Of a stretch of DNA of 64,000 bases, positions 53,125 to 61,412 are shown piece after piece. Both the position numbers and the translations under genes were made by a program. The stretch lies in NCBI GenBank assembly GCA_028687435.1, contig JAQUAF010000003.1:117112-181111 (forward strand). Direction: 5' to 3'. Every line of letters begins with the position of its first letter. The first letter of the stretch is position 1. Source of the stretch: Verrucomicrobiia bacterium. GTDB lineage: Bacteria; Verrucomicrobiota; Verrucomicrobiia; JABWAM01. The notes below the pieces were generated by a model. It was not told where the DNA came from, ran no database searches, and was given only the letters and a program-made list of their open reading frames with translations.

Positions 53125-55797
53125 ATGTGGTGCTGTTGTGAAAACATGTTGGTCTGGGAAAACTGTGCAAGGAACAATGAGCGAGGCAAACGATTTTTGA
53201 TGACGCCAAATTTAATGTCGCGCCAAATCGCGCGATTTATATATATTATGATCTTGTGTCAAATGAACGTTTTTGAACACCAGGCGTGGGGCAGGGGGGG
53301 CGCCGAATCAATGGTTGATGCCGCCGGCGTTTGGGTGTTGGAAAACAAGTTGGTGGGGTTTCAAATTTCCAAGGCGCACGGCAATCTGGTTTCGGGCTGG
53401 AATCAGGTTGAGGGTGGGCAATATCTGGACAATTCTCTGGATGAATATACCCTCAAGGAAAATCCAGAGATGCCAGAACAATTTAGTGTTGAAGAAAAGG
53501 ACCTGGTTGTGGAAGTCATTCGTGAGAGGCTTAAGCGTGACAGCACCCAATCGGTGAGTGTGCGGTGTGCGAACCCGGCTTTGGGTTTGGAAATAATCAA
53601 AACCTATGAACTGCGTGAAAACGGACATCATCTGGCAAAAAGGATCGCCGTTAAAAGGATTGATCCAGCGGGTGGGGGGTTATTTAAATATTCCAGCCGA
53701 GCCGCCTTCTCTCCGGGATTCAGAGCGGGCGCTTATTATCACGTGCGTAATGAACGCGATAGCGGATCGCCTTTCTATACCAAGGCTGGGGATGTTGTTA
53801 GCCGGAGAAAGATGGATGGGCAGCGGGGAATGTCCCAAATCTGCCTGGTAAATGTGACGAAGGGGTTTGGTTTCGGACATTACAAGTATCTGGTAAACAA
53901 ACGGTTCGATTTAAAAACGGCGCTCGGCGAAAGCTATTTTACTCCCGACGGATGGGTGATTGCCGTTGCCGCCGATTTTTTGGATAATAAAACACTGTCG
54001 GCTGAAGTTCACTATGCGATATTTCAGGGTGATCATGTCCGGTTCCACCTGGAATATATGAACCTTCCCGCCTATCGAGAGGCAAACAGGTTTCAGAGCG
54101 CAGCCTGGCTTAAGGATGTAAGGTTTATTTCAGGATGGGATGAAGCGCATAATATTGGGATTGATATTCCGGTTGATGAGTTTTTGAAGATTTTTGACAA
54201 GGATGAACCCATCTTTGGCTGGCCGATCAGCCCCTGGACGGATAAGATGTGGCGGCATCGGGGCGACTTTCTCGATGGGGAAATCGAACTTTATCCCAAG
54301 GAGGGAATTCAAGAAATTGCCGCTTTGAAAAGAGTGCAGGCGGCCTGTCCCCGGGTAAAAATCGGCAATTATTCCTGGCCCTACTCGGTGGGACCCGCTT
54401 CCCAAATATTCATCAATCATCCGGAGTGGCTGGTTTATGATGAAAAGGGCAAGCCGTTGGCCTTGTTTGATTTGAAAACATCGGCTTGCCGTGATGGGGG
54501 AGAGACCTATCGGCCCAATATCACCAATCCCGGTTTTGTGGAATATGCCTGCGAAAGAGTGCGCCGATTAATGACCAAACTGCGCTATGAGATATACTTT
54601 ACCGATGACATGTCCCTTCCGAGAAATTATCCGGATTGGAAAACCAGGACAGTGATTCAGAACTACCACTGGATTGATTACTGGCGGCGGTTGCGGGAGA
54701 CCGTCAAGGATTGTGGAAAAGACAAGGTTTACTTTGCCAATTCTTTTCTTCCCGACTTGATAGGGGCCGAATGCGGCTACATTGAATCGGGCAGCAGATA
54801 TCCCTGGATTGATGCCAATGACCCGGCAAGGTCGGGCCGAAAAAGGTGGACGGCGGTTGCGGACCGGATTTTTATGGCGAAATTATATCAATATGATGAA
54901 GGCCGGTGGATATCTCCATCTTTTTGGGGGCATTGGTCGTTAGTTGGGAGGCGTAATAATGACCCTTACTATTCCAATTATATCATTGGGTTGGGCCTGA
55001 AACCAACGCATCCTGGCGAGGCGGATGTCAAAGAAATGGGGTCAAGATGGAACAGCCTGCTTTCCAAACTGCCTTATATTGACGCGGCTTATCAAATGCG
55101 GGGCGCAAGAATAGTCGATGCGAACGCCTCCCCCTGCTGGTGGAGGGATGATGGCGACGTGGAAACATATTCTTTGCGGCAGGGCAACACCTCTTTTCTT
55201 TCGGTTATCAGCCATGAAAAAGAGAAACGGATGATACGCCTATCGGCCGATGCCGCAAAGCTGGGTTTGGAGAAGAATAAAGAAACGTATTTATGGGTTG
55301 GTGAGATGTTTCATCCCTGGCAATTTACCAAAGCAAACGTCGTTGATCCGGCCTGGAGAAATACCAGGATCATGGATAACCGGTTTATCGGCAAAAGGGT
55401 CTTGTCCGCGGAGCGGATCGAATGCGAGATCCCGGTCCGGCCCGAACTGTTGAGCGTCATGGTGATGAGCCACACTCCCGCCTGGATTTATTCGGTGAAC
55501 GGGCTGGTTTCGCAACTGTTCATGTCAAACACTCTCGATGCTGGCCTTGAGGGCCAGCTTGATTATCAAACAAAAAGTTTGCGGTTGAGAGTTAACTCAA
55601 GAAAGGAAAAGGCGGAAATTATGGCGTATTTTCCCGCCGAGTGGGGCGAAGGCGAGATCGTTTCTGAGAATAAGCAGATTGTTTTCAAAATAAATAACGA
55701 GTTTGGTTTGAGGTGTTTTAAGTTTGCCGTTGGCGAGGGGAAAAGAGTTTTTGAACTCAAACAAAGCGGCAAGGTGACGCCGGTGAAATATCCGTGA
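53125..55797 (+). CDS. Secreted putative glycoside hydrolase (alpha-galactosidase-like barrel)
   Basis: 890 residues. A hydrophobic segment (RQIARFIYIMILCQMNVF, about 33-50) resembles a signal peptide, better placed if the start is ATG 53200. Residues about 65-330 form a beta-sandwich (VLENKLVGFQISKAHGNLVSGW ... RIAVKRIDPAGGGLF). A barrel follows (about 330-700) with GWPISPWTDKMWRHRGDFLDG, VKIGNYSWPYSVGP, YEIYFTDDMSLPRNYP and YFANSFLPDLIGAECGYIESG; the FTDD pair is a candidate catalytic aspartate as in GH36-like enzymes. The C-terminal about 190 residues are beta. Family membership not certain. Confidence 0.68.
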   Translation: MWCCCENMLVWENCARNNERGKRFLMTPNLMSRQIARFIYIMILCQMNVFEHQAWGRGGAESMVDAAGVWVLENKLVGFQISKAHGNLVSGWNQVEGGQYLDNSLDEYTLKENPEMPEQFSVEEKDLVVEVIRERLKRDSTQSVSVRCANPALGLEIIKTYELRENGHHLAKRIAVKRIDPAGGGLFKYSSRAAFSPGFRAGAYYHVRNERDSGSPFYTKAGDVVSRRKMDGQRGMSQICLVNVTKGFGFGHYKYLVNKRFDLKTALGESYFTPDGWVIAVAADFLDNKTLSAEVHYAIFQGDHVRFHLEYMNLPAYREANRFQSAAWLKDVRFISGWDEAHNIGIDIPVDEFLKIFDKDEPIFGWPISPWTDKMWRHRGDFLDGEIELYPKEGIQEIAALKRVQAACPRVKIGNYSWPYSVGPASQIFINHPEWLVYDEKGKPLALFDLKTSACRDGGETYRPNITNPGFVEYACERVRRLMTKLRYEIYFTDDMSLPRNYPDWKTRTVIQNYHWIDYWRRLRETVKDCGKDKVYFANSFLPDLIGAECGYIESGSRYPWIDANDPARSGRKRWTAVADRIFMAKLYQYDEGRWISPSFWGHWSLVGRRNNDPYYSNYIIGLGLKPTHPGEADVKEMGSRWNSLLSKLPYIDAAYQMRGARIVDANASPCWWRDDGDVETYSLRQGNTSFLSVISHEKEKRMIRLSADAAKLGLEKNKETYLWVGEMFHPWQFTKANVVDPAWRNTRIMDNRFIGKRVLSAERIECEIPVRPELLSVMVMSHTPAWIYSVNGLVSQLFMSNTLDAGLEGQLDYQTKSLRLRVNSRKEKAEIMAYFPAEWGEGEIVSENKQIVFKINNEFGLRCFKFAVGEGKRVFELKQSGKVTPVKYP

Positions 55798-55868
55798 AAG
55801 ACTTTGGTTAAGTTGGAAGATCCGGTTGGTAAAATTAGTTGAATGGTAAAAAATGGAATAAAAAAACA

Positions 55869-57317
55869 ATGAATACTGATGATTGGTTTCACATGCTTGA
55901 AGAGGAGATTGCGCTTGGTTTGCGGGAGACGTCCACCCCCTCGCTTTCCGTGGCGGTGTCGCGGGAGGGGGGGATTCTTTGGGAAAAGGGCTTTGGCTGG
56001 GCCGACAAGGAAAACCGGATCGCGTCGACCGAGCACACGGTCTATTCACTGGCTTCGGTCTCCAAACCCTTCACGGCTACGGCCATCATGTTGTTGCGCG
56101 AAAAGGGATTGATCGATCTTGATCGTCCGGTTGCCGGATATTTGGATGAGGTGGATCTGAAAGTCCGGATTGGCAATCCGCGAAAGGCGACCATCCGGCG
56201 GATCGCGAATCATACCGCCGGGTTTCCTTTATTTTATCAATTTTTCTATGAAGACGAGCCGGACCGGCCTTTGCCGGCCAGGGAAACCATGGATCGTTAT
56301 GGCAATATTGTCTTTCCGCCTGGCGAAAAACATTTCTATTCAAATGTGGGCTATAAATTGCTTGATCATCTCATCGCGAAACTCTCGAAAAAGAATTTTG
56401 CGGATTTTATGCGCGTGAATATCTTTAATCCGCTGGGCATGACCCATTCTTCGGTCGATATCGGCTTGGGGTTGGAGCAATATGCCGCCAAACGGTATTC
56501 AACCACCGGCAGTCTGCTTCCTTTTTATGTTTCGGCGCATCCCGGCGCATCCGATGTTTTTAGCAGCGCGCATGATCTCATGTCGTTCGCGAATCTGCAT
56601 TTAAAATGTCCGGGCAATGGCCGGAAACCCATTTTGGGGAATGCATCGCTCGATGACATGCACGCGGATGCAAGTTGCGCCGGGTTTGGCGGCAAAGATG
56701 AGAAGTACGGATTCGGTTGGAAAGTCAAAAACCGTGAAGACGGATATAAAATGGTCTGGCATGACGGAGGCATGGGGGGCGTGACCGCGTTTCTTGCCTT
56801 GATTCCCGCGAAAAAAATAGCCGTTGCCGCCTTGGCGAACACGTGGTATTCCTCCCTGCCGTCGGCTGTTGGCGGTAAAATCATCGATGATCTTATTCGC
56901 GGCGGGACCGCGGCCAAAAAAATCCGCGAGGTTAAAAAAACAGTTGAAAAACGGATCCCCCAATCAACCCTTCCTTTGTGGGGAAAATGGAGCGGGGAGG
57001 TTTGCACTTATAAGAAAAACATTCCGCTATGGTTTGATTTCAGGAAAAGCGGCGATATTCATGTGCGGTTTGGCGAGGACTTGGTCACGTTGTTAAACGA
57101 AATAAAGTATTCCAATGGCGCCCTTGAAGGCGTGATCTCCGGCGACATCGGGCTGGATGAGTTGGCTTGCCGCGGCCCCTATCAGCTGCATTTTTATTTG
57201 CGACTCCGGAAAAAACGATTCACGGGTTTTGTCGCCGCACGCTCGCTGATCGGTGAAAGGTTTGGATCCGCCTTGAGCTTTTGGGTTGAATTGAGACGGA
57301 ACAACAAGGATTGGTGA
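55869..57317 (+). CDS. Beta-lactamase-family serine hydrolase
   Basis: 482 residues from ATG 55869. No signal peptide. Class C beta-lactamase/DD-peptidase fold: S-x-x-K motif SVSK (Ser63-Lys66 in LASVSKPF), Y-S-N at about 157 (HFYSNVGYKLLDHLI), and HDGGMGG at about 298 in place of K-T-G, the pattern of family esterases rather than true beta-lactamases. The last about 120 residues are an extra beta domain (PLWGKWSGEVCTYKKNIPLWFDFRKSG). Probably an intracellular esterase or peptidase; in this context a deacetylase/esterase acting on decorated sugars is possible. Confidence 0.85.
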   Translation: MNTDDWFHMLEEEIALGLRETSTPSLSVAVSREGGILWEKGFGWADKENRIASTEHTVYSLASVSKPFTATAIMLLREKGLIDLDRPVAGYLDEVDLKVRIGNPRKATIRRIANHTAGFPLFYQFFYEDEPDRPLPARETMDRYGNIVFPPGEKHFYSNVGYKLLDHLIAKLSKKNFADFMRVNIFNPLGMTHSSVDIGLGLEQYAAKRYSTTGSLLPFYVSAHPGASDVFSSAHDLMSFANLHLKCPGNGRKPILGNASLDDMHADASCAGFGGKDEKYGFGWKVKNREDGYKMVWHDGGMGGVTAFLALIPAKKIAVAALANTWYSSLPSAVGGKIIDDLIRGGTAAKKIREVKKTVEKRIPQSTLPLWGKWSGEVCTYKKNIPLWFDFRKSGDIHVRFGEDLVTLLNEIKYSNGALEGVISGDIGLDELACRGPYQLHFYLRLRKKRFTGFVAARSLIGERFGSALSFWVELRRNNKDW

Positions 57318-57380
57318 TTTATGAGGTTCATAGGATTAATGGCAACTAATTAGTTTGTTGGCTTTTGAAAGAATCGCGGT

Positions 57381-59642
57381 ATGACTCTCCTTGACTGGCT
57401 GATTGTTATCATTCCCACGATTGGCATCGGGTGGGTTGCTTATGTGACCCAGGGATACGTCCGGAGTGTGGCGGATTTCATGGCGGCGAGTCGCGTGGCG
57501 GGGAGGTATCTCATTTGCAACGCGCGCGGCGAAATGGGGATGTCGGTGGTTGGTTTCGCGGCGGGTTTCGAAATGCTCAACAAGGCGGGGTTCACCATGA
57601 GTTGGTGGGGAAAGATGAGCATTCCCATCGGTTTGTTCATCAGTTTGCTGGGGTTTGTGATCTACCGCTATCGCGAAACTCGGGCCATGACGGTGCAGCA
57701 GTTTTTCGAAATTCGATACAGTAAAAGTTTTCGCGTTTTTGCCGGTCTGTTGGCTTTTGTTTCCGGCGTGGCCAACTATGGGATTTTTCCCGCCGTTGCC
57801 GCTCGTTTTTTTGTCTATTTCTGCCAGCTGCCCCAGGAAGTTCATTTGGGCAGCCTGGCCATTCCCACGTTTGCGCTGGTTATGGCGTTTTATCTGGCTG
57901 TCTCGCTTTACATGACTCTTTCCGGGGGGCAACTGACTATCATGGTCACGGATTGCCTGGAGGGCATTATTTCAATGGCGCTTTATTTTGTGCTGATCAT
58001 TGCCTTGTTGCTGATGTTCCACTGGTCGCAGATTTACGAGGCCATGGCCGCCCAGCCCGCCGGCAAGTCTTTTCTTGATCCTTTCGACACGGGCGCCATC
58101 AGGGATTTTAACATCTGGTACGTGTTGATCGGAATGTTTGGCAGCGTGTATGGCGTGATGGGCTGGCAGGGCGGGCACGCCTTCAACAGTTGCGCGGCTT
58201 CGGCTCATGAAGCCAAGATGGGCAGTATTTTGGGAGGCTGGCGCGGCAGCGGCAGAGTTTTGGTGGGCACTTTGTTGGGGGTGTGCGCTTACACCTATCT
58301 GAATCATCCGGATTTCGCCGCCGGCGCCCAAGTGGTCAATGAAACCTTGAAGAACATTGCCGAACCCCAGATTCGCAATCAAATGACCTCGCCCGTGGCG
58401 TTGGGATATCTTTTGCCCGCCGGCGTCAAAGGGGTGGTTTGCGCGCTGGTCTTTTTTGGCCTGATTGCCTGTGACGGATCCTACCTTCATTCCTGGGGCA
58501 GCATTCTCATTCAGGATGTGATCCTGCCCTTTCGCAAAACGCCGTTTGAACCCCGGCAGCATTTGCGTTATCTGCGCTGGGCGATCACGGGGGTGGCGAT
58601 TTTTGGTTTTCTTTTCAGCCTGCTCTATCGGCAGACCGAATACATCCTGATGTTTTTCGCCCTCACCGGGGCGATTTTTCTTGGCGGCTCCGGATCGGTG
58701 CTCATTGGCGGTCTTTATTGGAAAAAAGGCACCACCCCCGCCGCGTGGGCGGCCATGATCACCGGTTCATTCCTTGCTGTGGGAGGCATAGTCATCAACC
58801 AGTTTCCCTTTGCCACGGTGCCGATGAAGATCAAGGCGCCCGAGGCGACGGAGGTCACGATTCAAGGGCAGCCTGCCCGACAGAATGGGGATGTTTGGGA
58901 ATACGATTTTCAAATCATGCGAATGGGCGAGTGGCAGGACGCCCAGGTGGCCATCACCACCCCGAAGGGCATCACGACCAACACGGTTTATTATGTGTTT
59001 GGCGTAAAAGCGCCGGATAAAGAACCTGCTGGCGCGCGTCAGGCCCAGAACGACCGCGGCGGGATTTCCCCAGGCAACCTGACACTGATTGTGGCGCCCC
59101 AAGGCATCCTGGCCCGATGGATGGTGGCGATTCGCGACATCAATGGACAAGTGAAATATTTCATCGCGATGCTGTCGTCGGTTTTGCTGTACATTGTCAT
59201 CTCGCTGCTGACGTGCAAGGAGGATTTTAATATGGATCGGATGCTGCATCGCGGGGTCTATGCCATGGAGCCGAAGGACAAGGAAACCGGAAAACCGCCG
59301 AAGAAATTCCGTTTGGAATCTTTCATTGGCATTGATGAAAATTTCAGCCGCGGCGACAAGGTGATTTCCTGGAGCGTATTTCTTTGGAGTTTTGGCAGGT
59401 TTTCATTGTTTTTAGTGATCACGTTCTGGAACTTGATTGAACGCTGGCCTGTTTCCCGCTGGGCAACATATTTTCGTTGTGAATTGATCTTGATCCCGGT
59501 CTTTGTGGCGGCCGTGACCACGGTCTGGTTCGTGTGGGGCGGCATTCGCGATCTGATCCGGCTATTCCGCTCATTGAAAACTGTAAAGCGGAACAAACTC
59601 GATGACGGCATGGTGGTGGGCCATCACAATGCGGACGAGTGA
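57381..59642 (+). CDS. Sodium:solute symporter (SSS) family protein with an inserted beta domain
   Basis: 753 residues, about 13-14 membrane segments. SSS pattern: TLLDWLIVIIPTIGIGWVAY, SVADFMAASRVAGRYLICNARGEMG, YRETRAMTVQQFFEIRYSKSFRVFAG, GMFGSVYGVMGWQGGHAFNS, CDGSYLHSWGSILIQDVILPF. Residues about 480-572 are hydrophilic and beta-like (VPMKIKAPEATEVTIQGQPA, QVAITTPKGITTNTVYYVFG), inserted between membrane helices and probably outside the cytoplasm, which is unusual for SSS. Likely imports a sugar or acid product of the cluster. Last gene of the 45-59 kb cassette. Confidence 0.85.
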   Translation: MTLLDWLIVIIPTIGIGWVAYVTQGYVRSVADFMAASRVAGRYLICNARGEMGMSVVGFAAGFEMLNKAGFTMSWWGKMSIPIGLFISLLGFVIYRYRETRAMTVQQFFEIRYSKSFRVFAGLLAFVSGVANYGIFPAVAARFFVYFCQLPQEVHLGSLAIPTFALVMAFYLAVSLYMTLSGGQLTIMVTDCLEGIISMALYFVLIIALLLMFHWSQIYEAMAAQPAGKSFLDPFDTGAIRDFNIWYVLIGMFGSVYGVMGWQGGHAFNSCAASAHEAKMGSILGGWRGSGRVLVGTLLGVCAYTYLNHPDFAAGAQVVNETLKNIAEPQIRNQMTSPVALGYLLPAGVKGVVCALVFFGLIACDGSYLHSWGSILIQDVILPFRKTPFEPRQHLRYLRWAITGVAIFGFLFSLLYRQTEYILMFFALTGAIFLGGSGSVLIGGLYWKKGTTPAAWAAMITGSFLAVGGIVINQFPFATVPMKIKAPEATEVTIQGQPARQNGDVWEYDFQIMRMGEWQDAQVAITTPKGITTNTVYYVFGVKAPDKEPAGARQAQNDRGGISPGNLTLIVAPQGILARWMVAIRDINGQVKYFIAMLSSVLLYIVISLLTCKEDFNMDRMLHRGVYAMEPKDKETGKPPKKFRLESFIGIDENFSRGDKVISWSVFLWSFGRFSLFLVITFWNLIERWPVSRWATYFRCELILIPVFVAAVTTVWFVWGGIRDLIRLFRSLKTVKRNKLDDGMVVGHHNADE

Positions 59643-59808
59643 TGGTCAAGGGGCTGCCCAAAAATAACTCCTGCTTTTGGCGTGAGCGCCGTGTGGGCAG
59701 ATGCCATCCCCCTTCGCAAGGCTTCGGGGGACAGGCTGAGGTGCGCACGGAATTCGGACGCATTGACGCCGTCATCAAAACGCCGGCGCGCGTGTATCGC
59801 ACCTGGCC
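59643..59808. other. Intergenic stretch with no recognised feature
   Basis: About 166 bp after the symporter stop. Frames cross it but none resembles a known protein; it may be the upstream part of the isomerase relic that follows. Confidence 0.4.
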
Positions 59809-59985
59809 TGTGGCGACGGACAGATTGATTGGGTGGGCGTGATCCGGGCTTTGCGGCAAATTGGTTTTGAAAATCCCATGACCTTTGAATTTGGAAGCAA
59901 AAGCAGCAACTCCCTTGATGACTTGCTTGAGAAAGCCATCCGGTGTAAACGCCGGTCTGAAAATGTCCTGAAAACGCCGGTTTGA
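59809..59985 (+). pseudogene. C-terminal relic of a sugar phosphate isomerase/epimerase-like gene
   Basis: Reading from 59809 gives CGDGQIDWVGVIRALRQIGF, then ENPMTFEFGSKSSNSLDDLL, the usual C-terminal G-D-G-x-I-D-W-x-x-x-x-x-A-L-x-x-I-G-F pattern of the TIM-barrel xylose-isomerase-like family. Only about 45 residues remain; the tail after LLEKAIR is supplied by an inverted-repeat element. Confidence 0.7.
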
Positions 59986-60235
59986 AAATGTTGTTGTCTG
60001 TGTCCTTCCGGTAAACGTGCGTGAGCTCTGATCGGCCCCCGGTGAGCGCGCCGGTGGTCAAATGCATGAAAACCGCCGGTTTGGAAATGTTGGTTGAAAA
60101 ATGCATGTCCCACACATTTGAGCGTGTTTATCCAGGTTGGAACAATGAACAAAAGCTTTTTTTGAAGTTTTGAACAATAAAAACAGACATTTTGAAACCG
60201 CCAAAAAAAAGGACATTTTCAGACCGGCGCTTACA
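59944..60235. mobile_element. MITE-like element, 292 bp, with 26-bp inverted repeats
   Basis: Left arm TGTAAACGCCGGTCTGAAAA (59944 on) pairs with the right arm ending GACCGGCGCTTACA (60235), 25 of 26 bases. The interior repeats CGCCGGTTTGAAAATG-like units in both orientations. No ORF of its own. It caps the isomerase relic. Confidence 0.7.
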
Positions 60236-60266
60236 GCAAGGAGATGGAAGGAGAAAATAATTTGAA

Positions 60267-61115
60267 TCAGACGGCGATCTGGAGAATCTTTGCGGCGGTT
60301 TTCCAGAAAAAGTTTTCGCGGACATCCTCCGGAATGGCGAAATAGTCCAGAACATCCAGACTGCGATTCACCCATGCATCAACCGTGGGATTGTCGGTGC
60401 CGAAAAGCAGTTTGTCCCGGAAGAGGGCGATGGCCAGGTTTTGGTCCGGATTGCTCGTGTCGGCGCCAGGGAAAGACGACAGGGCGCGTTTGATCAGTGT
60501 TCCGTGCCGGGCCGATCCGCCTCCGCCCGTGATGTCAAAGTAGAGGTTGGGGTTGTGCAGCGCAAGAATGATGGCTTCATCCATCCATCCAATGCCAAGA
60601 TGTGCCCCGATAAAGGTGTTTTCCGGAAACATCCGCGCCATGCGTTGCAAACGGGCTGGACGCATGTAGTCGCACAGGCTGGAGCCCCGGTAGCATTGGG
60701 GATAGCTGAGGATTCCCGTGTGAAAAAGAACCGGCATGCGCAGGCGGGTTGCCTCCTCATAAAATGGCATATAGGCGTCGTCATCGTAAGGCTTGGCGGG
60801 CATGATGCACTTGAGACCGCGAAACCCCTTGTCGCGCAGTTCCTGCACAATGGAGGGTTGGATGGTCATGGTGGTGAAATTGAGCGCGCCAAATCCGATC
60901 AGATGGTCTGGATACTTGCGCAACAAGGGTTCGACATCGGGATTGTCGCAATAGTGATCCCAGCCGATGCCCGGCAGATAACTGATGCATTGGACGCAGG
61001 AGCGGATGGCGCCGGAGGCCTGCCATTCGGCGATTTTGGCGTGAACGTCCGTGCCTCGGCGCAGATGGGCATGGATGTTGATGACTCGGCGGGTTGGGAG
61101 AGGAGAGGAATTCAT
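60267..61115 (-). CDS. Amidohydrolase-2 family hydrolase, copy B
   Basis: 282 residues from ATG 61115, same architecture and motifs as copy A at 42984 (INIHAHLRRG, VLFHTGI, FIGAHLGIGW, LLFGTDNPTVD). The few differences cluster around residues 110-190 (for example RELHAKGF to QELRDKGF and PPCYRGP to PQCYRGS). Divergent from an intact FAD oxidoreductase. Probably functional. Confidence 0.88.
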   Translation of the reverse strand: MNSSPLPTRRVINIHAHLRRGTDVHAKIAEWQASGAIRSCVQCISYLPGIGWDHYCDNPDVEPLLRKYPDHLIGFGALNFTTMTIQPSIVQELRDKGFRGLKCIMPAKPYDDDAYMPFYEEATRLRMPVLFHTGILSYPQCYRGSSLCDYMRPARLQRMARMFPENTFIGAHLGIGWMDEAIILALHNPNLYFDITGGGGSARHGTLIKRALSSFPGADTSNPDQNLAIALFRDKLLFGTDNPTVDAWVNRSLDVLDYFAIPEDVRENFFWKTAAKILQIAV

Positions 61116-61156
61116 GGCTTGTGGGGATGGCACAAAGGAATTTATTGTGCCACGTA

Positions 61157-61176
61157 ACGTCGTTTTGCAAGAGCTT
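61157..61176 (+). repeat. TTTTGCAAGAGCTTC sequence upstream of amidohydrolase copy B
   Basis: One mismatch to the 15-bp repeat; in the position matching 43876-43895 of copy A. A second decayed copy, TAGTTTTTCAAGAGCCTC, lies at 61352-61369 in the same orientation. Confidence 0.5.
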
Positions 61177-61288
61177 CCAATCAATATAATTAACGGGAAA
61201 CTTGAAGCAACTTGTGCTTATTGCATGTTTGCCATTAAATACTGCACGATTTGAAATGCGTGGTTTTAAGGTTGAAGCTGTCGGATAT

Positions 61289-61341
61289 TTGACTTTTTCA
61301 AATGAACCAGTATAGTGCTTGGTATGGTTCAAGATGGATCA
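61289..61341 (+). promoter_or_regulatory. Promoter and direct repeats upstream of FAD oxidoreductase copy B
   Basis: TTGACT (61289-61294), 16-bp spacer, TATAGT (61311-61316), then ATGGTTCA (61324-61331) and ATGGATCA (61334-61341). Identical to the copy A block. Confidence 0.65.
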
Positions 61342-61412
61342 TTTGGATTAAATGGTAGTTTTTCAAGAGCCTCTGAAGTCAACATCTTTTTTTGTAAGCA
61401 TAAAATAATAAA

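Noticed and set aside
59639..59842. 67-residue frame after the symporter
   Set aside because: No family resemblance, and the better reading at its end is the isomerase relic in another frame.
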